From Treponema sp. (GTDB taxonomy: Bacteria; Spirochaetota; Spirochaetia; Treponematales; Breznakiellaceae), in assembly GCA_031258305.1 (NCBI GenBank), contig JAIRNA010000020.1, positions 1 through 49,548 of the forward strand: a stretch of DNA of 49,548 bases, read 5' to 3'. This document shows, in pieces, positions 42,430 to 49,548 of this stretch. Below the pieces are notes generated by a model that worked only from the letters and a program-made list of their open reading frames with translations, did no database searches and had not been told where the DNA came from. The stretch's first letter is position 1. Each line of letters starts with the position of its first letter. Both the position numbers and the translations under genes were made by a program.

Positions 42430-42926
42430 TATGAGAAATCGTAAGTCAGCTTGCCATCAGAACTAACTTGTTCTTTCGCCATACCTCTGGCTATCAGCTT
42501 TTTGACGGCTTCTTCCGCCTCATCTAATTCCAAAGACGTTTGAGAGACTATTTGTCTGATAGACAATGAGCCGGACTTATCGGCCAGAGCGAGAATTTGC
42601 TTTTCCGCCGAAATTTTTGATGTTGAAACAGGCGTAGTTATGGGAGCGGCCTGTGCGGGGGCGGTAACATTCACAACAATATTATTTTGATTGTTGTTTA
42701 CATTGTTGTTTACCGAACCTCCGCTGCCTCCGTAGAGCGCATTATAAATATCAACTTGGTTTCCAAGTGTGAACAGATCGATAATCCATCCAATTCCGAA
42801 AACGCCTCCTGTTAAAAGATACAATACTCCGGTGCCGATTTTCTCAAGATAGAATCGGTGAGCGCCGAAAAGTCCCAGAAAGAACCACAATAGGTACGCG
42901 ACTCCTTTTGATTTAATTGATGCCAT
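42429..42926 (-). CDS. TM2-domain protein with C-terminal winged-helix-like domain
   Basis: 165 residues. A TM2 domain (about 5-55) shows [20 protein letters not shown] and [16 protein letters not shown], two helices joined by a short turn. A Gly/Asn-rich linker follows ([17 protein letters not shown]), then a winged-helix-like tail (about 108-165; [37 protein letters not shown]). The tail resembles the one on the next gene product. ATG 42926 has a GGAGG-like site. TM2 proteins are of unknown function in bacteria. No partner outside the pair is evident. Confidence 0.75.
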   Translation of the reverse strand: MASIKSKGVAYLLWFFLGLFGAHRFYLEKIGTGVLYLLTGGVFGIGWIIDLFTLGNQVDIYNALYGGSGGSVNNNVNNNQNNIVVNVTAPAQAAPITTPVSTSKISAEKQILALADKSGSLSIRQIVSQTSLELDEAEEAVKKLIARGMAKEQVSSDGKLTYDFS

Positions 42927-43017
42927 TATTTAACCCTCCATACGATAGATAAAATTTGCGTTTAATGTCCGCCAACATATAAAGAACATCCGATGGGGAT
43001 GAATTTTCCTTATAGTA

Positions 43018-45180
43018 CTAGCTCGTTTTGAATTTGGAGATTTCGCTTATCAGGATGTCGATGTGGCGTTTGTTTTCCCCACTGCTGCTGTTTACCCTGC
43101 CCACCGTTGCATTTATCTCCTCCGAGTCGTTCGCCATATCGTTCATGCTATGCGTGATATCTCGCGTGAGCCGCTCAAGATTCTTGCTTTCTTCGATAAC
43201 TTCGCGGCTCTCCACCTGCATATTCTTTGAATCCTTTTTGATAATGTTAGTTATGTCGTTGAGCTTGCCTATATATTCAAGTATCTGCTTACTACCAAAT
43301 CCTTGTTCTTCCATAGAATGGCGGACTTCCGTTTCCTGTTCCGAAACTACCTTCACATTCTGATCTATGTACTCAAATCGGTCAATCACCGCGTTCGTTG
43401 ACTTTGCTATTTTATCAAAAGATTCTTTTATTTTCTTGAGTACGCCCGCTATGATTTTTGACTGCTTGCCGGAAGATTCCGCCAGCTTCCTGATTTCATC
43501 GGCCACCACCGCGAAACCTTTGCCGGATTCGCCCGCGTGGGCCGCTTCAATAGCCGCGTTCATCGAGAGGAGGTTGGTCTGGCTTGCTATATTGTTCATG
43601 ACCGCGGTAATCTCAAGAAGTCCTTCGGATTCTTTGGCGATTTCCAGAATGTCACTGGAGACGTTTTGAAGACCAGCCCGTCCGTCATCAGAGGCTTGGG
43701 CGAGTTTCTTAACGTTCTCATCGTTTTTCACCAGCCTCTGGGTAACGGAGTCGATGTTGGCGAGCATTTCTTCGATAGCCGCTGATGACTGACTGATGCT
43801 ATCGGACTGGGTTCCGATATGATGATTAAGCCGCTCTATACTGTCGATGATATTCCGCATGGTGTCGCTGGTTTGGGTTACGCTGTCTGACTGACTGTTC
43901 ATCTGTTCCTTAACGCTTTGAATCACAGTCGCTATTTGACGAATAGTCGCGGTCGTTTCCGTCATATTATTTGAAAGTTCATCTCCTATTTTGGAAAGGC
44001 TTCCTGATTGTTGTTTGATATTCACTACCATATTGTGGATTTTATTGAGGGTTTCATTAAAATGGATTCCCATATTGCCGATTTCATCATTGGCGTAAAT
44101 AGTCAGACGTTTAGTCAGGTCGCCTTCTCCTTTGGCAATGTTCTCCATCATAGTACCGACACGGCTGATACGTTTTACCAGGTTGTTGGCGGTTAAGAAT
44201 ATAATACCCGCCGCAACTAGGACTGCCACCACGACGAAGATGACGCTGAAGCCTACAAGGGCGTTTACCGGCGCCAGCGCCGCTTCCAGCGGAACAAAGC
44301 TCACCACCGCCCATGGAATGCCTGTGCCAAGAGTTCTGAAGGGATAGCTCACTATAGCGTATCCTTTGTGCGTGATGACCGTGCTTTTTTCGCTGTTTAA
44401 GGACTCGATCACCGCCGCGACGCCTTCCTCCCCCAACATATCCGCGTCAACATTGCGAAAATTTGCGCCGACTTTAGCGGAGTCATAATGGGCCGCTATA
44501 ATGCCATCCTTGGTGTACAGCGCGGCTTTCCCGGCGCCATAGAGTTTTGCCTGCTCAATTACTGTTTGCGTGTCCGCCATTCCGACTTGAAGACCTAAAA
44601 CACCGGCGCTGTTCTCTCCAAGCGGAACCGGAAGCCTGATGTCAAAAAGGTATTGTTGCCTGCCGTTCACCATGTACAGCGTTGGATTGCTGACAAAGGC
44701 ATACTCGGTGACGCTGGCAAGCGTCTCTTGATAGCGGTCGTACGTCTTAACTTGCACATCACCCGACGCTCTGGTAATGAGAAACGCAAGCTGTCCGCTT
44801 TGTGTCGCGCCCGGTGCTCCGGCATAGTCCGCGTCCATGCCGTCAAACGCATTGGGAGGAAACACCGCATAGGCGCTTATAAATACCGGCGCCAGTTCCA
44901 CCATGATGGTAAGACCGTTTTGAAGTCTTGAGCGGCGCTCTTCCGCCGGTATTTTTGCGTCATAACAAAAGATCATGGCTATGGCGTTCAGTATTTGTAT
45001 GCAGGTCTCACTTCCCCGCGCCACATCGTTTGCGACAGAAGCGGACACACTCGTCATATTCTCCAACGTCGCTTCCGTTTGAAGCCTGGCCGCCCTGCCC
45101 AATACCACCGCCGTAATGGCGGAGATAAGCGCAATCACAACCAGTACATTGACTATCGTTAATTTTACACTAATTTTCAC
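43018..45180 (-). CDS. Methyl-accepting chemotaxis protein with periplasmic Cache domain
   Basis: 720 residues from GTG 45180 (AGGAG site). TM1 is at about 7-28, followed by a large periplasmic dCache-like sensor (about 35-300; [42 protein letters not shown]). TM2 is at about 307-333, with a HAMP domain to about 385, then a long coiled-coil signalling domain with the hairpin [21 protein letters not shown]. It should steer swimming in response to a small ligand through CheA/CheW. There is no C-terminal CheR-binding pentapeptide (ends SEISKFKTS). It has its own promoter at 45228-45256. Confidence 0.93.
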   Translation of the reverse strand: MKISVKLTIVNVLVVIALISAITAVVLGRAARLQTEATLENMTSVSASVANDVARGSETCIQILNAIAMIFCYDAKIPAEERRSRLQNGLTIMVELAPVFISAYAVFPPNAFDGMDADYAGAPGATQSGQLAFLITRASGDVQVKTYDRYQETLASVTEYAFVSNPTLYMVNGRQQYLFDIRLPVPLGENSAGVLGLQVGMADTQTVIEQAKLYGAGKAALYTKDGIIAAHYDSAKVGANFRNVDADMLGEEGVAAVIESLNSEKSTVITHKGYAIVSYPFRTLGTGIPWAVVSFVPLEAALAPVNALVGFSVIFVVVAVLVAAGIIFLTANNLVKRISRVGTMMENIAKGEGDLTKRLTIYANDEIGNMGIHFNETLNKIHNMVVNIKQQSGSLSKIGDELSNNMTETTATIRQIATVIQSVKEQMNSQSDSVTQTSDTMRNIIDSIERLNHHIGTQSDSISQSSAAIEEMLANIDSVTQRLVKNDENVKKLAQASDDGRAGLQNVSSDILEIAKESEGLLEITAVMNNIASQTNLLSMNAAIEAAHAGESGKGFAVVADEIRKLAESSGKQSKIIAGVLKKIKESFDKIAKSTNAVIDRFEYIDQNVKVVSEQETEVRHSMEEQGFGSKQILEYIGKLNDITNIIKKDSKNMQVESREVIEESKNLERLTRDITHSMNDMANDSEEINATVGRVNSSSGENKRHIDILISEISKFKTS

Positions 45181-45227
45181 TTTTTTCTCCTAATATAATT
45201 TTACTAAGAACTGTTTGATTGCTATAT

Positions 45228-45256
45228 ATTATAGCCTAAAATAAATCTTAATACAA
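45228..45256 (-). promoter_or_regulatory. Promoter of the chemoreceptor gene
   Basis: Minus strand TTGTAT (45256-45251), 17 bases, TATAAT (45233-45228). It lies directly in front of the 20-codon plus-strand ORF, and a weaker plus-strand promoter (TTTACT 45200-45205, TATATA 45223-45228, 17-base spacing) overlaps it. Confidence 0.65.
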
Positions 45257-45266
45257 GGAGGTATTT

Positions 45267-45329
45267 ATGAAATCTCTTAATATTTCTCAAAAAATAGGTA
45301 AACAAGTGTTGAGAGTTTTGAATGAATAA
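45267..45329 (+). CDS. 20-codon ORF with perfect Shine-Dalgarno
   Basis: AAGGAGG five bases before ATG 45267 is the strongest ribosome binding site in the window. The ORF reads MKSLNISQKIGKQVL and ends with TAA at 45327-45329. It is short, basic in the middle, and could form an amphipathic helix. It may be a small protein or the remnant 5' end of a lost gene. No function can be assigned. Confidence 0.45.
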   Translation: MKSLNISQKIGKQVLRVLNE

Positions 45330-45370
45330 AGAAAAGTAGTATCATATTGCTGTTAAGTACTTCCCGCCTC

Positions 45371-45399
45371 TTGTTTCAAAACGCCGTATTTGGTATGAT
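45371..45399 (+). promoter_or_regulatory. Leaderless promoter of the GltD-like gene
   Basis: TTGTTT (45371-45376), 17 bases, TATGAT (45394-45399), then six bases to ATG 45406. No Shine-Dalgarno. Confidence 0.6.
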
Positions 45400-45405
45400 G
45401 TTTTT

Positions 45406-46815
45406 ATGACGATAAAAGAGAGACTTGCTGTTCCACCGCAAGAGGCGGCCGCGCAGAAACCAGAAATTCGGCGGCGGAATATGAGCGAAGTAGCGCTTGG
45501 TTACACGGAAGAACAGGCCGTACTTGAAGCTAAACGATGCCTTAATTGCAAGAACGCGCCGTGTATAAAAGGATGCCCTGTTGGTGTGTCGATACCCCGA
45601 TTCATTGCGGAGATTCAAAAACGCAATTTTAAATCTGCCATTGATATTATAAAAGAAACGAACTTGCTCCCAGCCGTATGCGGGCGGGTTTGTCCCCAAG
45701 AAAAGCAATGTCAGCTTAAATGCACCGTTGGCTTGAGCCTGAAAAGCATTGGGAAAGCCGTTGCCATTGGGAGATTGGAGCGTTTTGTCGCCGATTGGGA
45801 GCGGGGTCAGGGCGCTATGGACATTCCCGCGTCCCTGCCGCGTACTGGCAAGCGGGTTGCGGTCGTTGGGTCTGGTCCTGCGGGACTGACTGCCGCGGCC
45901 GACCTTGCGCGTGCGGGACATACAGTAACGGTCTTCGAGGCCTTGCACAAGCCCGGCGGAGTAATGGTCTATGGTATACCAGAGTTCCGCTTACCCAAAG
46001 CCATAGTCGCGGACGAAATCCACGGATTAGAGAGAATAGGCGTGAAATTTGAGATGAATTTTCTTGTCGGGCGCACCGGAACGCTTGATGTCTTTCTGAA
46101 AGAATTTGACGCGGTGTTTATCGGCACGGGCGCGGGGTTACCCAAATTCCTCAACGTTCCGGGTGAAAACCTTGCGGGCGTGTTCAGCGCCAACGAATAT
46201 CTCACCCGTGCAAATCTGATGAAGGCATGGGCGACAGATGCGGCGACTCCCTTCTTTCGCTCCCGCGTTGTAGCGGTTATCGGCGGCGGTAACGTGGCCA
46301 TGGACGCGGCACGGACGGCGTTGCGACTCGGCGTGGAAGAGGTTCACGTGATCTATCGCCGCACCAGAGATGAAATGCCCGCACGTGCGGAAGAGGTAGA
46401 ACACGCGGCTCAAGAGGGCGTGATTTTCGACTTTTTGAGGAATCCTACGGAAATCTTAGGCGATGAAAACGCGAAAGTTACCGGCATGATTGTACAAAGG
46501 TTTGAACTTGGCGCGCCAGACGATTCAGGACGGCGCAGTCCTGTCCCCATTACTGGGTCAGAATATCGCTTCAATTGCGATATGGTAATTCCCGCGCTGG
46601 GCAACGAACCGAATCCCCTGATAACGCGCTCCACGCCCGCGCTCAAGGCGGATAAACGCGGGCGCATCATCGTTGATAATCGGCAGAAAACGGCGCTCGA
46701 CGCGGTTTACGCGGGCGGCGATATCGCGTTGGGCGCGGCCACCGTCATCCTCGCAATGGGCGATGGACGTAGAGCGGCCGCCGCGATTAACGAATTGTTA
46801 GGGGAATGCGCTTGA
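45406..46815 (+). CDS. GltD-type NAD(P)-dependent oxidoreductase (glutamate synthase small-subunit family)
   Basis: 469 residues. An N-terminal cluster domain has CLNCKNAPCIKGCPVG and CGRVCPQEKQCQLKC (two 4Fe-4S clusters). Then comes an FAD Rossmann fold (VAVVGSGPAGLTAAADLARAG) and an NADPH fold (VAVIGGGNVAMDAARTALRLG), ending YAGGDIALGAATVILAMGDGR. This fits the homotetrameric GltA/GltD-like family or the NfnB/SudA subunit of electron-bifurcating transhydrogenase. No nfnA or large glutamate synthase gene is adjacent, so the partner and the reaction stay open. It moves electrons between NADPH and an iron-sulfur partner. It is leaderless by sequence. Confidence 0.88.
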   Translation: MTIKERLAVPPQEAAAQKPEIRRRNMSEVALGYTEEQAVLEAKRCLNCKNAPCIKGCPVGVSIPRFIAEIQKRNFKSAIDIIKETNLLPAVCGRVCPQEKQCQLKCTVGLSLKSIGKAVAIGRLERFVADWERGQGAMDIPASLPRTGKRVAVVGSGPAGLTAAADLARAGHTVTVFEALHKPGGVMVYGIPEFRLPKAIVADEIHGLERIGVKFEMNFLVGRTGTLDVFLKEFDAVFIGTGAGLPKFLNVPGENLAGVFSANEYLTRANLMKAWATDAATPFFRSRVVAVIGGGNVAMDAARTALRLGVEEVHVIYRRTRDEMPARAEEVEHAAQEGVIFDFLRNPTEILGDENAKVTGMIVQRFELGAPDDSGRRSPVPITGSEYRFNCDMVIPALGNEPNPLITRSTPALKADKRGRIIVDNRQKTALDAVYAGGDIALGAATVILAMGDGRRAAAAINELLGECA

Positions 46816-46867
46816 AACCGCACGACCTGTGCCGCTCGACGGCGCCGTCTATCCCCTATTCCCAATC

Positions 46868-47059
46868 TTACACCTTCTTGACGACTCTGCCGCTTTTGAG
46901 ACACCGGGCGCAAATCTTGAGCGTAACTGTTGAACCGTCCAATTCCGTCTTGATCTTCAAGAGGTTGGGACGCCATACGCGGCGCGTATGGTTTTTTGCA
47001 TGGCTGACCTTATTGCCGGTCATGGGATGTTTTCCGCAAATATCGCATATTCGTGACAT
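46868..47059 (-). CDS. rpmB: Ribosomal protein bL28
   Basis: 63 residues with the L28 pattern: [47 protein letters not shown]5, C8, C50 and C53 make a complete zinc ribbon, the C+ form of L28. ATG 47059 has AAGGAAGG. No rpmG is adjacent. It converges with the GltD-like gene. Confidence 0.95.
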   Translation of the reverse strand: MSRICDICGKHPMTGNKVSHAKNHTRRVWRPNLLKIKTELDGSTVTLKICARCLKSGRVVKKV

Positions 47060-47192
47060 AGAAACCTTCCTTGTATTAGTTATAAACCGGTTCCAAAAAC
47101 AAAATTTCAGAACATTACTACTTTATCAAAAAGTAAAAAAAAAGTAAAGGGGACTACGATTCGGGGATCGGCAATGGTTTCAGTTCTCCCCT

Positions 47193-47220
47193 TTCACAAA
47201 AACAAGTTTTACTTTATAAT
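47193..47220 (+). promoter_or_regulatory. Leaderless promoter of the REC-HD-GYP gene
   Basis: TTCACA (47193-47198), 16 bases, perfect TATAAT (47215-47220), then six bases to ATG 47227. No Shine-Dalgarno. Confidence 0.65.
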
Positions 47221-47226
47221 ACATAT

Positions 47227-48327
47227 ATGTACTCAAAACGAAAAAGGATCATTATAGTTGACGATAATATCATCAACCTTACTATGTGCAAAAGTATATT
47301 AGCGAATCAATATGATATTTGGACAATGTCTTCCGGCGAGAAACTATTTGAAATACTTGAAAAGATAATTCCAGACCTCATTCTTTTGGACATAGAAATG
47401 CCCGACATGAATGGTTATGAAGTGATGAAAAAACTCAAGGCTATGCAGAAAATCGCCGATATTCCGGTGATTTTTCTTACCATCCGCAACGATACCAATA
47501 GTGAACTTGAAGGCTTGAGACTTGGAGCCGTTGATTATATTATAAAACCTTTCTCGCCAGCCCTTCTCTTAAAACGAATAGAGATACACATTCTTATGGA
47601 GGAACAGAAAAACGAGTTGAAAAGGTACAACAACGACCTTTTGCAGGTGATTGAGAAAAAATCAAAGGCTATTTTGGATATGCAGAGTTTTGCCTTGAGC
47701 GCCGTTATAAACCTCGTCGAATTCCGTGACGTTCAAAATAGCGGGCATTTGGAAAGGACTAGCCATTACATCAAAATCTTGCTTGACGCTATGTTTGAAC
47801 AAAAAGTATATTATGAAATAATAACAACATGGGATATAGAAACTGTTCTCCAATCCGCAATGCTCCATGATATTGGTAAGATATCCATCAAGGACAACAT
47901 TCTCTTGAAACGGAACAAGTTGAACGAATCCGAGTTTAGAGAAATGAAGAAACATACTGTACAAGGTGTTCAAATAATTGAGAAAATCGAGCAAAGCTCT
48001 TCGGAAAGCGAATTTCTGGCGCATGCCAAGCTTTTCGCAGGCTATCATCACGAGAAATGGAATGGAACCGGCTACCCCAATGGCTTGAAGGGAGATGAAA
48101 TTCCTCTTGAGGGGCGGCTTATGGCTATTGCAGATGTCTATGACGCTCTTATTTCAAGGCGTATCTATAAGGAGCCTCAAGAGCATCAAGAAGTTGTGGA
48201 AGTTATCAAAAGCGGCAGAGGAACACAATTCGACCCGTTTTTAACGGATATATTTCTTTCCGTTGCGGATAAATTTGAAGAACCGTATAAAAAGAGGACA
48301 AATGCTCAAAACGCGTCATCTTATTGA
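47227..48327 (+). CDS. Response regulator with HD-GYP phosphodiesterase domain
   Basis: 366 residues. REC (about 7-125) has D12, D13, phospho-acceptor D55 (LLDIEMP) and K107 (IIKPF). A coiled linker leads to an HD-GYP domain (about 155-345): E165, H174, the HD pair H214-D215 (MLHDIGK), H243, H274-H275 ([12 protein letters not shown]) and GYP 282-284. The metal ligands for c-di-GMP hydrolysis are all visible. It should lower c-di-GMP when phosphorylated, opposite to the GGDEF hybrid at 38873. It overlaps pyrB by 26 bases. It is leaderless by sequence. Confidence 0.93.
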   Translation: MYSKRKRIIIVDDNIINLTMCKSILANQYDIWTMSSGEKLFEILEKIIPDLILLDIEMPDMNGYEVMKKLKAMQKIADIPVIFLTIRNDTNSELEGLRLGAVDYIIKPFSPALLLKRIEIHILMEEQKNELKRYNNDLLQVIEKKSKAILDMQSFALSAVINLVEFRDVQNSGHLERTSHYIKILLDAMFEQKVYYEIITTWDIETVLQSAMLHDIGKISIKDNILLKRNKLNESEFREMKKHTVQGVQIIEKIEQSSSESEFLAHAKLFAGYHHEKWNGTGYPNGLKGDEIPLEGRLMAIADVYDALISRRIYKEPQEHQEVVEVIKSGRGTQFDPFLTDIFLSVADKFEEPYKKRTNAQNASSY

Positions 48328-49225
48328 ACCTTCTGATTTAACATTAGAGGAATTGGACGATCTCTTCACGCTTGCGGAGAGAATCGAAAAGGAGCCGCTG
48401 TATTTGCGAGAGTCTTGCCGGGGTAAATTACTTGCAGTGTTGTTTTTTGAGCCGAGTACCAGAACGCGGCTGAGTTTTGAAGCGGCTATGTTCCGCTTGG
48501 GCGGCTCTTGTCTGGGGTTCGCGGATCCGAGTGCAAGTTCCACAGTTAAGGGCGAAAGTCTCGCGGACACAGTGCGTATGGTCGCTTGTTACGCGGATGT
48601 CATCGTTATGCGTAATCCTAAGGAGGGCGCGGCGCTTCTCGCATCTCGGTACTCGTCCGTACCAGTCATAAACGCGGGAGACGGTGGGCATCATCACCCG
48701 ACTCAAACGCTCACCGACCTGCTCGCCATACGCCGTTTGCGTGGCTTCATCGGCAATTTCACCATAGGTTTCTGCGGAGACCTCAAGTTCGGTAGAACGG
48801 TTCATTCTCTCGCAAAAACCCTGGTCCGCTACTGCGGAGTCAAGCAGATGTTCATCTCTCCGCCGGAACTGCGGGTCCCGTCATATATTACTACGGAACT
48901 TGGCGTAAACGGCATTGAATATGTGGAGACCGACAGTATAGAAAGCGTCATCGGCCAACTCGACGTGCTCTATATGACGCGGGTGCAAAAGGAACGCTTC
49001 TTCAACGAGGAGGACTACATCAGACTAAAAGACACGTACATCCTTGATACGCGAAAGATGGAACTTGCCAAAAAGGATCTGTTCGTGCTCCATCCTCTGC
49101 CGCGGGTGAATGAAATCACGCCGGAAGTGGACTCTGATCCGCGGGCAGTCTACTTTAAGCAGGCAAAATTCGGTATGTTCATCAGAATGGCGCTTTTGGC
49201 TGAGATCCTGGACACCGTTATTTAA
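48302..49225 (+). CDS. pyrB: Aspartate carbamoyltransferase catalytic subunit
   Basis: 307 residues, the first committed step of pyrimidine synthesis. STRTR (52-56, in [13 protein letters not shown]) binds carbamoyl phosphate. SSTVKGES (K83) contributes from the neighbouring chain, [14 protein letters not shown] carries H132, and [11 protein letters not shown] is the aspartate loop. The length is standard. ATG 48302 has AGAGG, nested in the end of the HD-GYP gene. pyrI is not adjacent. Confidence 0.95.
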   Translation: MLKTRHLIEPSDLTLEELDDLFTLAERIEKEPLYLRESCRGKLLAVLFFEPSTRTRLSFEAAMFRLGGSCLGFADPSASSTVKGESLADTVRMVACYADVIVMRNPKEGAALLASRYSSVPVINAGDGGHHHPTQTLTDLLAIRRLRGFIGNFTIGFCGDLKFGRTVHSLAKTLVRYCGVKQMFISPPELRVPSYITTELGVNGIEYVETDSIESVIGQLDVLYMTRVQKERFFNEEDYIRLKDTYILDTRKMELAKKDLFVLHPLPRVNEITPEVDSDPRAVYFKQAKFGMFIRMALLAEILDTVI

Positions 49226-49265
49226 CCGCTTTTGGTTTGATACCAGCCCTTCTGGGGATAAAATT

Positions 49266-49291
49266 GGGGGGGGGGGGAATTTGTTCCCCCC
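49266..49291. repeat. Poly-G tract (12 G) that can pair with a C run
   Basis: Twelve G at 49266-49277, then AATTTGTT and six C (49286-49291). G and A at 49272-49279 pair exactly with TTCCCCCC at 49284-49291 around TTTG. It may act in ending pyrB transcription, but there is no T tract after it. Confidence 0.85.
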
Positions 49292-49330
49292 GCATATACT
49301 TTGTGGAAAGAGTCCACCGCACCGGCTTTT

Positions 49331-49356
49331 GCGGCGGCGTTTTGAGGCGCCGCCGC
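49331..49356. terminator. GC-rich hairpin between pyrB and the convergent gene
   Basis: GCGGCGGCG (49331-49339) pairs with CGCCGCCGC (49348-49356) around an 8-base loop. No T run follows on either strand, so its status as terminator is uncertain. Confidence 0.5.
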
Positions 49357-49392
49357 CTGGTTCAGATTCCGCTTAACGCGAAGCCTTCACGC

Positions 49393-49548
49393 TTATTGTT
49401 TGGTGAGTACTGTCTCGGAATCGCTGCCACCAATAGTGCAGGTTGAACCGGAGATGGTGTAGGGCCCGAGGCTGCTCCTTACAGAACCGAAGGAGGAATT
49501 ATACATGTAGAGATTGGAGCCGTCCGCCTTCCAGATTGCAGAAACGCT
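49393..49548 (-). CDS. 3' end of a hypothetical gene, cut by window edge
   Basis: An open minus-strand frame of 51 codons enters from the right edge and ends at TAA 49395-49393. The end reads SLGPYTISGSTCTIGGSDSE and VLTKQ, a beta-rich tail like those of small treponemal secreted or lipocalin-like proteins. The identity cannot be told from this fragment. Confidence 0.6.
   Translation of the reverse strand, partial: SVSAIWKADGSNLYMYNSSFGSVRSSLGPYTISGSTCTIGGSDSETVLTKQ

Noticed and set aside
45376-45948. 190-codon minus-strand frame opposite the GltD-like gene
   Set aside because: Shadow frame opposite iron-sulfur cysteine motifs, no start signal.

Overview
The window reads as a treponeme-like spirochaete chromosome, most likely an insect-gut or other host-associated Treponema relative. 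This is an inference from gene content and could not be tested by a search. Supporting signs are two DUF2804 proteins, many small lipoproteins, a CsgG/LpoB-like protein with a barrel-like tail, an SH3b/M48 lipoprotein pair, an L28 protein with a complete zinc-ribbon cysteine set, hslVU, and long poly-G tracts of the kind treponemes use for phase variation. There are no tRNA or rRNA genes, no CRISPR array, no transposase and no prophage. Most of the window is core chromosome with short operons on alternating strands.

Layout. 1-6.0 kb (minus): a truncated treponemal-type hypothetical gene, a DUF2804 protein, a dehydrogenase pair (SDR plus aldehyde dehydrogenase) behind a consensus promoter and a 20-codon leader ORF, then fluC/crcB-purN and a DksA/TraR-type zinc protein. 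6.1-9.8 kb: full-length cobalamin-dependent metH. 9.9-14.2 kb: surface and sensing genes, namely a fibronectin-III lipoprotein and a CsgG/LpoB-like protein behind a poly-G promoter, a bacteriohemerythrin and a CBM48-like secreted protein. 14.2-21.0 kb: a large TPR membrane protein with tandem 35-residue repeats, a second DUF2804 gene, a FecR-like protein, and a zinc-ribbon/polysaccharide-deacetylase pair. 21.1-38.5 kb: housekeeping genes (htpG, nnrDE, gatC, gatA, murG, parE, tatD, an M48 protease, hslVU, a SPOR protein, miaB). 38.8-48.3 kb: a signalling block with a poly-G-controlled PAS/kinase/Hpt/REC/GGDEF protein, a TM2/B-box winged-helix pair, a chemoreceptor, a GltD-type oxidoreductase, rpmB and a REC-HD-GYP protein. 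pyrB and the 3' end of another gene close the window.

Main points of interest. (1) Three 12-13-base G tracts: one between the -35 and -10 of the CsgG/FN3 operon, one inside the N-terminus of the diguanylate-cyclase hybrid kinase, and one downstream of pyrB. (2) The hybrid kinase has Arg where the phospho-accepting His belongs, while its ATPase, Hpt, receiver and GGEEF motifs look intact. (3) Several genes (gatC, gltD-like, REC-HD-GYP, zinc ribbon, tatD, probably metH and parE) have a sigma70-type -10 box only 6-11 bases before the start codon and no Shine-Dalgarno, suggesting routine leaderless initiation alongside ordinary Shine-Dalgarno genes. (4) A palindromic dispersed element occurs twice, and one copy supplies the stop codon of fluC. 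(5) Two 20-codon ORFs have strong ribosome binding sites.
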